A stretch of 57,855 nt of DNA. Source: Paucihalobacter sp036825875 (GTDB taxonomy: Bacteria; Bacteroidota; Bacteroidia; Flavobacteriales; Flavobacteriaceae). Below are positions 1 through 9,079 of the stretch, piece after piece. The notes under the pieces are model-generated. The model had not been told where the DNA came from and did no database searches. It saw only the letters and a program-made list of their open reading frames with translations. The stretch spans positions 1-57,855 of the forward strand of contig NZ_DAISXK010000016.1 of the NCBI RefSeq assembly GCF_036825875.1, read 5' to 3'. Every line of letters starts with the position of its first letter. The stretch's first letter is position 1. The translations under genes were made by a program, and so were the position numbers.

Positions 1-253
1 TAAAACCCTTTTTAACTACTTTCCAAACCTTTCTCTTGATTTTTTTTAAGGTTTTTTATTATTGTTTTTAATAATCTTATTTACAATAGATTAAGGTCTA
101 AAAATAATTTAAATATTTATTCAAATTTATATTTACACTATACATATATAATGTAATGCTAAAATAGCATGGTTTAATGCAATATTTCTAAACGATTAAT
201 ATTGTAGAGCTACATTAATCATATTATATTTACACCCAAAATATTATCATATT

Positions 254-2200
254 ATGATTGACATAACCCTGCCAGACGGTGCTATAAAATCAGTTGAACT
301 TGGAAGCTCGCCTTTAGATGTTGCCAAATCCATAAGTGAAGGACTTGCGCGCAATATTATTTCTGCTAAATACAATAATACTATTGTAGAAGTATCAACT
401 CCATTAACAGAAAATGGAACACTAACTTTATATACATGGGAACAAGCGGAAGGCAAAAAGGCCTTTTGGCATTCTTCTGCACATGTCTTGGCCCAGGCCT
501 TAGAAGAACTATATGGAAATATTAAACTTACCATAGGCCCTGCAATTGACAATGGTTTTTATTATGATGTTGATTTTGGTGAACAGACCATATCAGAAAA
601 GGATTTTGCCGACATTGAATCGAAAATGCTTGAAATTGCCAGAGGAAAACACGAATTCTCAATGAGATCCGTCAGTAAAGCAGAAGCCTTGAATTACTAC
701 ACAGAGCAAAATAACGACTATAAAGTTGAATTAATAAGTAACCTTGAAGACGGTTCTATAACTTTTTGTGATCATTCAACTTTTACAGATTTGTGCAGAG
801 GTGGACATATACCAAATACTGGTTTAATAAAAGCAGTGAAAATAATGAGTGTTGCCGGCGCTTACTGGCGAGGTGATGAAAAAAATAAACAACTCACTAG
901 AGTTTACGGTATTTCCTTTCCTAAACAAAAGGATTTAACTACCTATTTAGAACTCTTAGAGGAAGCAAAAAAACGCGATCATAGAAAATTAGGAAAAGAA
1001 CTCGAACTCTTTACTTTCTCAAAAAAGGTAGGACAAGGCTTACCATTATGGTTGCCTAAAGGTGCAGCACTTAGAGAACGTCTAGAAAATTTTCTAAAAA
1101 AAGCACAAAAAAAGGCAGGTTACGAAATGGTTATTACGCCTCATATTGGTCAGAAAGAACTATATGTTACCTCTGGTCATTATGCTAAATATGGTGAAGA
1201 CAGTTTTCAGCCTATAAAAACACCAGCCGAAGGTGAAGAATTTCTTTTAAAACCAATGAATTGTCCACACCATTGTGAGATATATAACAGTCGACCCTTT
1301 TCATATAAAGAACTACCAAAACGCTATGCTGAATTTGGTACCGTATATAGGTATGAGCAAAGTGGCGAGTTACACGGTTTGACCAGAGTGAGAGGCTTCA
1401 CCCAAGATGATGCTCATATTTTCTGTACGCCAGATCAGTTAGATCAAGAATTTAAAAATGTAATTGACCTTGTACTATATGTATTCGGCTCTTTAGGCTT
1501 TGAAGATTTCACTGCGCAAGTTTCTTTACGTGACCCAGAAAAACCAGAAAAATACATCGGATCCGCTGAAAATTGGAAAAAAGCAGAACAAGCAATCTTA
1601 AAAGCAGCCAAAGAGAAAAATCTGAATTTTGTTATTGAGACTGGTGAAGCTGCTTTTTATGGGCCAAAGCTCGATTTTATGGTAAAGGACGTTTTAGGTA
1701 GAAATTGGCAGTTAGGTACAATCCAGGTTGATTATAATCTTCCTGAGAGATTTGATTTAACCTATAAAGGCAGCGACAATGAATTGCACCGACCAGTAAT
1801 GATTCATCGTGCACCTTTTGGAAGTATGGAACGGTTTATTGCCATATTACTAGAACATTCCGGTGGAAATTTCCCATTGTGGCTCGTGCCTGAACAAGCC
1901 ATTATTATATCAATTAGCGAGAAATTTGAAAAATACGCTGAAAAAGTTTTAAATTTGATGGAAAATGACGAAATTCGCGCCCTCGTAGATAATCGCAACG
2001 AAACAGTAGGTAAGAAAATTCGCGAAGCCGAAATGAATAAAATACCGTATATTGTAATTGTTGGCGAGAATGAAGAGACAGAAAATAAGTTATCTGTGAG
2101 AAAGCACGGAGGAGAAGATCTCGGCTTATTAAGCCTTGAAGAATTTTCGAATCTCATAAAGGAAGAAGTAAAAGGAAGTTTAAAAACTTTTGAAGTTTAA
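254..2200 (+). CDS. thrS: Threonyl-tRNA synthetase
   Basis: Charges tRNA-Thr with threonine in the cytoplasm. At 648 residues it has the full-length bacterial layout: an N-terminal TGS domain (about residues 1-61), the editing domain with the paired histidines of the HSSAH motif (H73, H77), a class II catalytic core and a C-terminal anticodon-binding domain (about 540-648). The three expected zinc ligands are visible: Cys near 336 in MNCPHH, His near 386 in DDAHIF and His near 515 in MIHRAP. The ATG start fits the family N-terminus (MIDITLPDG). It heads a thrS-infC-rpmI-rplT operon, the classical arrangement. The 253 bases upstream are AT-rich and show no clear promoter match. Confidence 0.97.
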   Translation: MIDITLPDGAIKSVELGSSPLDVAKSISEGLARNIISAKYNNTIVEVSTPLTENGTLTLYTWEQAEGKKAFWHSSAHVLAQALEELYGNIKLTIGPAIDNGFYYDVDFGEQTISEKDFADIESKMLEIARGKHEFSMRSVSKAEALNYYTEQNNDYKVELISNLEDGSITFCDHSTFTDLCRGGHIPNTGLIKAVKIMSVAGAYWRGDEKNKQLTRVYGISFPKQKDLTTYLELLEEAKKRDHRKLGKELELFTFSKKVGQGLPLWLPKGAALRERLENFLKKAQKKAGYEMVITPHIGQKELYVTSGHYAKYGEDSFQPIKTPAEGEEFLLKPMNCPHHCEIYNSRPFSYKELPKRYAEFGTVYRYEQSGELHGLTRVRGFTQDDAHIFCTPDQLDQEFKNVIDLVLYVFGSLGFEDFTAQVSLRDPEKPEKYIGSAENWKKAEQAILKAAKEKNLNFVIETGEAAFYGPKLDFMVKDVLGRNWQLGTIQVDYNLPERFDLTYKGSDNELHRPVMIHRAPFGSMERFIAILLEHSGGNFPLWLVPEQAIIISISEKFEKYAEKVLNLMENDEIRALVDNRNETVGKKIREAEMNKIPYIVIVGENEETENKLSVRKHGGEDLGLLSLEEFSNLIKEEVKGSLKTFEV

Positions 2201-2222
2201 GTTTAATTTAAATATATAAGTC

Positions 2223-2780
2223 ATAGCAATACGTAGAACAAGAGGTACTCGCGGAAGTAGAGAAATCAAAGAAGATGCGCACAGAATTAACTCTAAAATT
2301 AGAGTTGACGAAGTAAGATTAGTTGGAGAAAATATAGAAGTTGGTATTTACCCAATTAGAAAGGCATTGGAACTTGCCGATGAACAAGGATTGGATTTGG
2401 TTGAAATTTCACCAAATGCAAAACCTCCGGTTTGCAAAATAATGGATTACAAAAAATTCCTTTACGAGCAAAAAAAGCGGGAAAAAGTACTGAAAGCGAA
2501 AGCTACCAAGGTTGTGATTAAAGAAATTAGATTTGGACCACAAACCGATGATCACGATTACGAGTTTAAAAAGAAAAATGCTGAGAAATTCCTTAAGGAT
2601 GGTGCAAAGTTAAAAGCTTTCGTGTTTTTTAAAGGACGTTCAATCATTTTTAAAGAACAAGGCCAGATATTATTATTAAGATTAGCTCAAGACCTTGAAG
2701 ATGTCGGTAAAGTAGAACAACTTCCTAAATTAGAAGGAAAGCGCATGACCATGTTCATTGCACCTAAAAAAGTAAAATAA
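2223..2780 (+). CDS. infC: Translation initiation factor IF-3, probable ATA start
   Basis: IF-3 binds the 30S subunit, blocks premature 50S joining and proofreads start-codon choice. Codons from 2223 read I-A-I-R-R-T-R-G-T-R-G and continue into the typical IF-3 N domain (HRINSKIRVDEVRL) and then the C domain (KEIRFGPQTDDHDYEFK). This frame has no ATG, and an in-frame TAA lies at 2217-2219, two codons before 2223. A TTG at 2367 would delete about 48 conserved residues. ATA at 2223 is therefore the best start by homology to the MAIRR N-terminus, giving 185 residues, normal for IF-3. Non-standard infC starts (AUU in E. coli) allow IF-3 to repress its own synthesis, and the same logic is inferred here. 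The start is 22 bases after thrS. Confidence 0.9.
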   Translation: MAIRRTRGTRGSREIKEDAHRINSKIRVDEVRLVGENIEVGIYPIRKALELADEQGLDLVEISPNAKPPVCKIMDYKKFLYEQKKREKVLKAKATKVVIKEIRFGPQTDDHDYEFKKKNAEKFLKDGAKLKAFVFFKGRSIIFKEQGQILLLRLAQDLEDVGKVEQLPKLEGKRMTMFIAPKKVK

Positions 2781-2849
2781 GCCCAAAGAAGCATTTAGCT
2801 TTAATGGATGAAAACAATAAGCGAAACGTAAATTAAATAAATAGGAGAA

Positions 2850-3047
2850 ATGCCTAAAATGAAAACTAAATCAAGTGCTAAGAAACGTTTCAAACTAACT
2901 GGCACGGGTAAAATTAAAAGAAAGCACGCTTTTAAAAGTCATATCTTGACTAAAAAATCTAAAAAGCGTAAGCTTGCTTTGACACATGATACATTAGTAC
3001 ATGAGTCTGATGAAAATAATGTTAAAATCATGTTACGTTTAAAGTAA
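2850..3047 (+). CDS. rpmI: 50S ribosomal protein bL35
   Basis: Small, very basic ribosomal protein of the large subunit. The 65-residue length and the sequence MPKMKTKSSAKKRFKLTGTG followed by KRKHAFKSHIL are diagnostic for bL35. It sits between infC and rplT, its normal position in bacteria, and is separated from infC by 69 bases. It is probably transcribed with thrS and infC. Confidence 0.97.
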   Translation: MPKMKTKSSAKKRFKLTGTGKIKRKHAFKSHILTKKSKKRKLALTHDTLVHESDENNVKIMLRLK

Positions 3048-3204
3048 CATCGTTTTAATATTGGTTAAAACAATTTATAAACCCTGGAGTTAGGCAGTAA
3101 AAGAGTTATGAGTTTTGAGTGATGAATGACGAGGTTTGAATAAAACCGTTAGTTCAAAACAAAAAAATAAAATTAACCGCCTACTACAAAAAACAATTAA
3201 AATT

Positions 3205-3549
3205 ATGCCAAGATCAGTAAATTCAGTTGCGAAAAGAGCCAGAAGAAAAAAGGTTCTAAAGCAAGCTAAAGGCTACTTCGGAAGACGTAAAAACGTTTGG
3301 ACAGTAGCAAAAAATGCGGTAGACAAAGCGATGTTGTATTCGTACAGAGACCGCAGAAACAAAAAGAGATCATTTCGTGCTTTATGGATTATGCGTATTA
3401 ATGCTGGTGCAAGACTACACGGAATGTCTTATTCAAAGTTTATGGGAAAACTTAAAGCTAACAATGTTGACTTGAACCGTAAGGTTTTAGCCGATTTAGC
3501 AATGAACCACCCAGAAGCTTTTGAAGCAATAGTTAACAAAGTTAAGTAA
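3205..3549 (+). CDS. rplT: 50S ribosomal protein bL20
   Basis: 23S rRNA-binding assembly protein of the large subunit. The start at ATG 3205 gives the conserved N-terminus MPRSVNSVAKRARRKKVLKQ and a 114-residue product, the usual bL20 length. An upstream in-frame TTG at 3136 would add 23 non-conserved residues and is rejected. The 157-base gap after rpmI is long for this operon. In other bacteria bL20 represses its own operon by binding leader RNA, but I cannot identify such a structure here. A strong terminator follows. Confidence 0.97.
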   Translation: MPRSVNSVAKRARRKKVLKQAKGYFGRRKNVWTVAKNAVDKAMLYSYRDRRNKKRSFRALWIMRINAGARLHGMSYSKFMGKLKANNVDLNRKVLADLAMNHPEAFEAIVNKVK

Positions 3550-3584
3550 GGCTTTTAGCCTAATAATAACCACATTTCGCTTAG

Positions 3585-3618
3585 AAAATCCGATTCTTTA
3601 TAGAGTCGGATTTTTTTT
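3585..3618 (+). terminator. Rho-independent terminator of the thrS-infC-rpmI-rplT operon
   Basis: A 12-base stem (AAAATCCGATTC pairing with GAGTCGGATTTT, one G-U pair) with a six-base loop is followed by a run of T. It lies 35 bases after the rplT stop. Confidence 0.9.
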
Positions 3619-3688
3619 GTGCATTAGTGATTGCAGCAAGATCCTTTTTATTTTAAAAAAAACAAAAAGATATGGCGGAAAGCACAAC

Positions 3689-3715
3689 CCCACCAACTTT
3701 CAAAAAAGTTGGGGG
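3689..3715. repeat. Unassigned inverted repeat near the end of the 3736-4995 gene
   Basis: CCAACTTT and AAAGTTGG pair perfectly around a CAAA loop, and flanking C and G runs extend the stem imperfectly. Neither strand has a T run after it, so it is not an obvious intrinsic terminator. It could be an RNA 3'-end stabiliser or one copy of a dispersed palindromic repeat; the window holds only this one. Confidence 0.5.
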
Positions 3716-3735
3716 TAACGCCCTAAAATTAAAAT

Positions 3736-4995
3736 TTATGTCTTTTGCTTTTTCTTTTTAGCCGCTGGAAACAAAACATTGTTTAATATAAGTCTGTAGC
3801 CAGGTGAAGTTGGATGCAGATCCAATTCTGTTTTTGGGTCTCCTACTCTATGAGTGTAATCTTCGGGATCATGACCGCCGTAGAAGGTAAAAAAACCTTT
3901 ACCCTTTATGCCATGGATGTATCTTGCTTCACCACTAGATTTATTTTCTCCCATAACCAACACGTTCGATTTAATTTCGTCACGCGTAAAAGAAGTTGTT
4001 TGACCCATAAAACCTTTGACTAAGGCTGTGTGGTTTTGAGTAAGCATGGTTGGAATTGGATCCCATTTGGCTGAGTATTCCATTAAGGAAAAATAATCGG
4101 TCATTTTTGGTACTTGTCTTTTCTGAGTCATATCTATAGACGAAAACTCATATACATTTGGATTTCGCTCTAATGTGAAATTGGTAAAGGCAAACGTTTT
4201 ATTATAATCTATTTTATTTTGATATCCGGGATCGGAGCCATCACCATCAAACATTGGTTCGCAAATATCAACACCTTCGGCGGCTAAAGCAATATCAAAA
4301 CTATCCGTTGCAGAACACATCGCAAACATAAATCCACCACCCACAACATAATCTCTAATTTTTAGAGCTACAGCTAATTTTGCTTGCGAAACTTTTTCGT
4401 AACCCAATTTTTGGGCCAAGGCTTCTGCTTCTCTTTTTTCTTCAATATACCAAGCAGCCGAACGATATGCTCTGTAAAACTTTCCGTATTGACCTGTAAA
4501 ATCTTCGTGATGTAAATGAAGCCAATCATAGAGCAACAACTCGTCGTTTAGAACTTCTTCGTCATAAATGGTTTCGTATGGGATTTCGGCGTAAGTTAGG
4601 ACTAAAGTTACAGCATCATCCCAGGGAACATCCGATTTTGGAGTGTAAACCGCTATTTTTGGGGCCTTTTCTAATATAACGGCTTCCATGTTTTGGGATG
4701 GACTATCTATCAGTTCCAGAATTTCATTTGCTTTTGAATCAGAAATTAATTCATATGAAACGCCTCTTATTTTACATTCGCGTTCGATACTTTCAATATG
4801 CGGTAACAAAAATGAACCACCGCGATAATTGAGTAACCATTTTACTTTTAATTCTCTCTCTAAGGTCCAATATGTAATGCCATAAGCCTTTAAATGGTTT
4901 GCTTGACTATCTGCATCCATTGGGATTAGCAAATAAGATGCATGCATTTTGGTAATCATGAATACAGCAAAAATTAATAGTACTTTCTTTATCAT
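3736..4995 (-). CDS. Secreted protein of unknown function (family often labelled asparagine synthetase B)
   Basis: A 419-residue protein with an N-terminal hydrophobic signal (about residues 1-19, ending ITKMHAS). I recognise it as a Bacteroidota family that is often auto-labelled asparagine synthetase B. It has neither the N-terminal nucleophilic cysteine nor the ATP-pyrophosphatase loop of that enzyme, so the label is not supported. A central GGGFMFAMCSATDS stretch looks like the nucleophile elbow of class I amidotransferase-like folds, with Cys as a possible active residue. The C-terminus is lysine-rich (AAKKKKQKT). It is predicted to be exported to the periplasm or cell surface. No operon partner is obvious. 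Function is unknown. Confidence 0.75.
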   Translation of the reverse strand: MIKKVLLIFAVFMITKMHASYLLIPMDADSQANHLKAYGITYWTLERELKVKWLLNYRGGSFLLPHIESIERECKIRGVSYELISDSKANEILELIDSPSQNMEAVILEKAPKIAVYTPKSDVPWDDAVTLVLTYAEIPYETIYDEEVLNDELLLYDWLHLHHEDFTGQYGKFYRAYRSAAWYIEEKREAEALAQKLGYEKVSQAKLAVALKIRDYVVGGGFMFAMCSATDSFDIALAAEGVDICEPMFDGDGSDPGYQNKIDYNKTFAFTNFTLERNPNVYEFSSIDMTQKRQVPKMTDYFSLMEYSAKWDPIPTMLTQNHTALVKGFMGQTTSFTRDEIKSNVLVMGENKSSGEARYIHGIKGKGFFTFYGGHDPEDYTHRVGDPKTELDLHPTSPGYRLILNNVLFPAAKKKKQKT

Positions 4996-5141
4996 ATTAT
5001 ACTTTTTCAGAATTACATTTAGTTATACTCAATTATATAGAAATAATATTTGCTGGTGAACTACTTGTGTAAAATAGTTAAATATATAAATATTATAACA
5101 GGACAGTTCGTAATTTATTATTACTTTAAGAAGAATCACCA

Positions 5142-5167
5142 AAAAACACGACTTTAAGTGCTGTTAT
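5142..5167 (-). terminator. Possible terminator of the AI-2E-family permease gene
   Basis: Read on the minus strand, AACAGCACT can pair with AGTCGTGTT (two mismatches) and is followed by six T. It overlaps the stop codon. The stem is weak, so the call is tentative. Confidence 0.35.
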
Positions 5168-6219
5168 TTAGCGGTAATATTTAAGGGATTTTTTGTGGAT
5201 TTATTGCCATTTAGTAACGTGGCAATTATCTTTGTAGATTCAAACTGTTCAGCAATTATTTTGATAAAAACAGTAATAGGAATAGCCATTATTAAACCTG
5301 CAATACCCCATATATAGCCCCAAAACATTAGCATGATTAAAATTGCAATTACATTTATAGAGAATGATTTACCCATAAAAATTGGCTCTAGAATAGCGCC
5401 AAATAACACCTGTACAGCTGTAATTGTTAGTATGAAGAACAATAAAGTTGAATAAACGTCCATTTCTACAAACGCGAAAAAGGCCAAGAGTATAACCGAA
5501 ATAAAAGAACCAACCATTTGAACAAAATTGATTAGAAAGGCAAACAATCCCCAAAACAAAGGAAAACTAACTCCAAAAAAATAGCATGCCAAACCGATTC
5601 CGATTCCAGTGAAGAGACTTACGGAGAACTTCACCTTGATAAAGGTTATTAAATCTTTTTCAATTTTAATAAAGGTTTTAATGGAAGTTCGTTCTTGTTT
5701 TAATATAGTTTGATTCATTAATTTTTGAATATTAATAGATTCTACTAACCATAAAACCACAAAGAACGTGGTCATCAAAGCTCTTGTCAAAACATTATTA
5801 ATAACACCTAGAGTCGTAGCTATACTACCTTGACCTATATATTCTTCAAAGGTATTTCTATTGATTTGAACATTCAATCCAAAAACTGTTTCTAAATAAT
5901 CTGTGAATTGATGTAATTTCACACTGGCATTTTGCAAAAACCCATCTTTAGTAGCAACTATCTCTCTACTTGTAAGTTGAATAAGTTCAACACCTAATTT
6001 AATAGCAGCAAAAACAATTAATAAAACGATTACAACACTCACATATTTTGGCACATTTCGTTTATTAAGCCAACGCATAATAGGCAAAAATAGCAATGCA
6101 ATAAACATAGAAGAAAAAAGCGGTACAAAAATAAACGCCAGTTGTTTTAGTATTATAAACATAACTGGAACTGCTATTATCAGCAAAAGAATATTAGTTG
6201 TACGGCGTTCTTGAAGCAT
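5164..6219 (-). CDS. AI-2E family (PerM/UPF0118) membrane transporter
   Basis: A 351-residue polytopic inner-membrane protein. Hydrophobic helices occur in pairs near residues 10-50 and 60-85, one near 145-165, and a dense set covers 205-335. The family pattern includes FGVSFPLFWGLFAFLINFVQ and the C-terminal IWGIAGLIMAIPITVFIKI, a signature of AI-2E/PerM permeases. Members export or exchange diverse small solutes; the name comes from a proposed autoinducer-2 exporter and does not define the substrate here. The gene stands alone between the exported unknown protein and dnaB. Confidence 0.88.
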   Translation of the reverse strand: MLQERRTTNILLLIIAVPVMFIILKQLAFIFVPLFSSMFIALLFLPIMRWLNKRNVPKYVSVVIVLLIVFAAIKLGVELIQLTSREIVATKDGFLQNASVKLHQFTDYLETVFGLNVQINRNTFEEYIGQGSIATTLGVINNVLTRALMTTFFVVLWLVESINIQKLMNQTILKQERTSIKTFIKIEKDLITFIKVKFSVSLFTGIGIGLACYFFGVSFPLFWGLFAFLINFVQMVGSFISVILLAFFAFVEMDVYSTLLFFILTITAVQVLFGAILEPIFMGKSFSINVIAILIMLMFWGYIWGIAGLIMAIPITVFIKIIAEQFESTKIIATLLNGNKSTKNPLNITAK

Positions 6220-6302
6220 TAAATTAAATATTTCAGTAAAAATAATTCAAAAAGCCGAAAATGAAATGATTAAAATCTAATATTAAGATTAATTTCACGT
6301 TA

Positions 6303-7832
6303 TCAGAAAGGAACATCGTTTTCATTGTTTCCGAATGCCTCATCTGCTGATGGCAAATTATCAGGTTTAAAGGTGTCATCGTTTGCGGCAGCGTTCATTT
6401 TAGAATGAAACTCTCCGAATGGCGTTTCAAAATCATCCAAATTATCAAATTTACCTAAATGACCAATAAACTTCATTCTGATATTATCAAGCCCACCATT
6501 ACGATGTTTGGCCACAATAAATTCAGCCTGGCCCTCCGTTGGCGAGCGTTCATCATCATCCCATTCATCAATTTTATAATATTCGGGACGATAGATAAAC
6601 GAAACAATATCGGCATCTTGCTCAATAGCGCCCGATTCTCTTAAATCGGAAAGTAAAGGTCTTTTACTACCACCACGTGTTTCAACAGCACGCGACAACT
6701 GAGATAAGGCAATAACAGGTAGTTCAAGTTCTTTAGCCAAAGCTTTTAGGTTACGAGAAATTGTTGATATCTCTTGTTCTCGGTTTCCGCCTTTTTGGCT
6801 GCCTCCAGCAGTCATTAATTGCAAATAATCCACCACAATTAGTTTAATTCCGTATTGTGAAGACAATCGTCTAGCCTTTGCGCGCAAATCAAAAATAGAT
6901 AATGACGGTGTGTCATCTATATAAAGCGGCGCTTGTTCTAAAGCTTTTACCTTAACGTTTAATTGTTCCCATTCATGTTTTTCAAGTCTACCGGTACGTA
7001 GTTTTTCTGAAGACAGTCCTGTTTCACTTGAAATTAAACGAGTTATAAGCTGAACTGAAGACATCTCTAATGAAAAAAAAGCCACTGGAATATTTGCATT
7101 CACAGCTATGTTTCGTGCCATAGACAAGGTTAATGCAGTTTTACCCATACCAGGTCTTGCTGCTATAATCACCAAGTCGCTTGGCTGCCAACCAGACGTT
7201 AATTTATCTAATTTATCAAAGCCTGACGGAATACCACTCAAACCTTCTTTATTAGCAATTTCTTCAATTTTTTTCTTGGCTTGAATTACTAAACTTTGGG
7301 CTGTTTCGGTTGATTTTTTGACATTGCCTTGCGTTACTTCGTATAATTTAGCTTCGGCATTATCTAATAAATCGAAAACATCTTTAGTTTCATCGTAAGC
7401 TTCTTCAATAATTTCGCTTGAAATTTTAATTAAACTTCGCTGGATGAATTTTTGTAAAATAATACGTGCATGAAATTCAATATGCGCAGAAGATGATACA
7501 CGTTGGGTTAAAGAAATAAGGTAAAAATCGCCTCCGACGGTATCTAATTTTAAATCTTTTTTTAATTGGCTAGAAACGGTTAATAAGTCAACTGGTTGGC
7601 TATCTTGAAAGAGTTTATATATCGCTTCAAAAATATGTTGATGGGCTTCTTTATAGAATGCTTCTGGACTTAAAATATCAATAACTTCATCAACGCCTTT
7701 TTTATCAATCATCATTGCCCCAAGAACAACTTCTTCTAAATCAATAGCTTGAGGTGGTATTTTGCCTTTCTCTAAACTTATAAGCGTGCTTTTATCAACT
7801 TTATATGCAGGGGTTGGATTGGTTTGTTTCAT
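6303..7832 (-). CDS. dnaB: Replicative DNA helicase DnaB
   Basis: Hexameric 5'-3' helicase that unwinds DNA at the replication fork. The N-terminal primase-interacting domain (about 20-125) begins IPPQAIDLEEVVLGAMM, and the RecA-like motor follows. Walker A is RPGMGKT at 226-232, and the Walker B region holds IKLIVVDYLQLM. The arginine-finger and DNA-binding segments (LSQLSRAVE, SDLRESGAIEQDAD) are intact. The length of 509 residues is normal and there is no intein. The last 40 residues are a low-complexity acidic tail. Its start is 168 bases from the accA stop, and an accA terminator lies between them. Confidence 0.97.
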   Translation of the reverse strand: MKQTNPTPAYKVDKSTLISLEKGKIPPQAIDLEEVVLGAMMIDKKGVDEVIDILSPEAFYKEAHQHIFEAIYKLFQDSQPVDLLTVSSQLKKDLKLDTVGGDFYLISLTQRVSSSAHIEFHARIILQKFIQRSLIKISSEIIEEAYDETKDVFDLLDNAEAKLYEVTQGNVKKSTETAQSLVIQAKKKIEEIANKEGLSGIPSGFDKLDKLTSGWQPSDLVIIAARPGMGKTALTLSMARNIAVNANIPVAFFSLEMSSVQLITRLISSETGLSSEKLRTGRLEKHEWEQLNVKVKALEQAPLYIDDTPSLSIFDLRAKARRLSSQYGIKLIVVDYLQLMTAGGSQKGGNREQEISTISRNLKALAKELELPVIALSQLSRAVETRGGSKRPLLSDLRESGAIEQDADIVSFIYRPEYYKIDEWDDDERSPTEGQAEFIVAKHRNGGLDNIRMKFIGHLGKFDNLDDFETPFGEFHSKMNAAANDDTFKPDNLPSADEAFGNNENDVPF

Positions 7833-7944
7833 AACAGCGAAAGTAATTAAAAGGTATCGATAAAAGGTACATAAAAATATTTAGAATCTCAACAGGTCAT
7901 CAACATTTCAACTGTTAATAACTCCAATATATTGTTGATAAGCA

Positions 7945-7976
7945 TAAAAAAAACCGAAATAAACTATTTCGATTTT
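7945..7976 (-). terminator. Rho-independent terminator of accA
   Basis: On the minus strand CGAAATA pairs with TATTTCG around a three-base loop and is followed by GG and eight or more T. It is located 25-55 bases after the accA stop. Confidence 0.8.
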
Positions 7977-8000
7977 TATATATCGTTAATTGAGTTTGAA

Positions 8001-8954
8001 TTAACCTTTAAACACACCCATATTTTCATATTTATCCATACGTTGTTTAACCAAATCCTTTGGTGATAATTTATTTAGCACCTCAAAAGATTTCAGAATG
8101 GCTTTTTGAACGGATAAAAAAGTTGTTTCTCTGTCGGTATGAGCACCGCCAAGTGGTTCTTTAATGATTTCATCTACCAACTTTAGTTTTTTCATATCAG
8201 GGGCTGTCAATTTTAAAGCTTCGGCTGCCTGTTCTTTATATTCCCAGCTTCGCCATAGGATCGATGAACACGATTCAGGAGAAATAACCGAATACCAAGT
8301 GTTTTCTAACATTAAAACGCGATCACCAACACCAATGCCTAAAGCACCACCTGAAGCACCTTCACCAATAATAACCGTAATAATTGGTACTTTCAGTCGG
8401 GTCATTTCTAAAATATTTCGCGCAATGGCTTCTCCTTGACCACGTTCCTCCGCTTCCAAACCTGGATAAGCACCAGGCGTATCTATTAATGTTAAAACTG
8501 GTATTCCAAATTTCTCAGCCGATTTCATCAATCGAAGTGCCTTGCGGTAACCCTCAGGGTTTGACATTCCGAAGTTTCTATATTGTCTAGTTTTTGTATT
8601 AAAACCCTTTTGCTGACCGACAATCATAAAAGACTGTTCACCTATTTTTCCTAAACCGCCAACCATGGCTTTGTCATCTTTTACACCTCTATCACCGTGA
8701 AGCTCAAGAAACGTTTCGCCACACAAAGCTCTTATATGATCCATTGTGTATGGCCGGTTCGGATGACGCGATAATTGAACGCGCTGCCAAGGCGTTAAGT
8801 TCTTATAAATTTGGGTTTTAGTCGCGATAAGTTTCTTTTCAATTTGCTGGCAGGTCTGGGTGACATCTACATCGCTTTCCTTACCTATCACTTGACATTT
8901 TGCTAGTTGCTCTTGTAATTCTTTAATGGGAAGTTCGAATTCTAAATACTCCAT
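8001..8954 (-). CDS. accA: Acetyl-CoA carboxylase carboxyltransferase subunit alpha
   Basis: With AccD it transfers carboxyl from carboxybiotin to acetyl-CoA, the first step of fatty acid synthesis. The 317-residue product shows the AccA hallmarks HPNRPYTMDHI, FLELHGDRGVKDD, the LTLIDTPGAYPG loop and IGEGASGGALGIG, the oxyanion-hole region. The start at ATG 8954 (MEYLEFELPIKELQ) is preferred over the ATG three codons upstream because it matches the family N-terminus. A minus-strand -7 motif (TAGTTTTG, 8992-8985) lies just upstream. The subunit's partner AccD is not in the window. Confidence 0.96.
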   Translation of the reverse strand: MEYLEFELPIKELQEQLAKCQVIGKESDVDVTQTCQQIEKKLIATKTQIYKNLTPWQRVQLSRHPNRPYTMDHIRALCGETFLELHGDRGVKDDKAMVGGLGKIGEQSFMIVGQQKGFNTKTRQYRNFGMSNPEGYRKALRLMKSAEKFGIPVLTLIDTPGAYPGLEAEERGQGEAIARNILEMTRLKVPIITVIIGEGASGGALGIGVGDRVLMLENTWYSVISPESCSSILWRSWEYKEQAAEALKLTAPDMKKLKLVDEIIKEPLGGAHTDRETTFLSVQKAILKSFEVLNKLSPKDLVKQRMDKYENMGVFKG

Positions 8955-8984
8955 CAGAAACAAATTTTAGTTATAGTTAGTGCA

Positions 8985-8992
8985 CAAAACTA
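8985..8992 (-). promoter_or_regulatory. -7 promoter element of accA
   Basis: On the minus strand this is TAGTTTTG, a full match to the Bacteroidota TAnnTTTG consensus, about 31 bases before the accA ATG. No good -33 TTTG is seen at 19-21 bases. Confidence 0.55.
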
Positions 8993-9079
8993 CAATTTTT
9001 TAGCGTTAATTCTTAAAATTTATAATGAACTTATCAAAACCAATTTCTACTTAAATTGTATGTAATTAAGCTAAAATGT

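Noticed and set aside
247..552. Minus-strand frame opposite the thrS start
   Set aside because: Shadow of thrS, no family features and no promoter.
3048..3204. Repetitive-looking GAGTTATGAGTTTTGAGTG text between rpmI and rplT
   Set aside because: The repeats are too short and irregular to call a defined element.
3736..4995. Asparagine synthetase B
   Set aside because: The usual automatic label is not supported: signal peptide present, catalytic motifs absent.
6303..7832. Intein in dnaB
   Set aside because: The helicase is 509 residues with contiguous motifs; no Hint-domain blocks are present.
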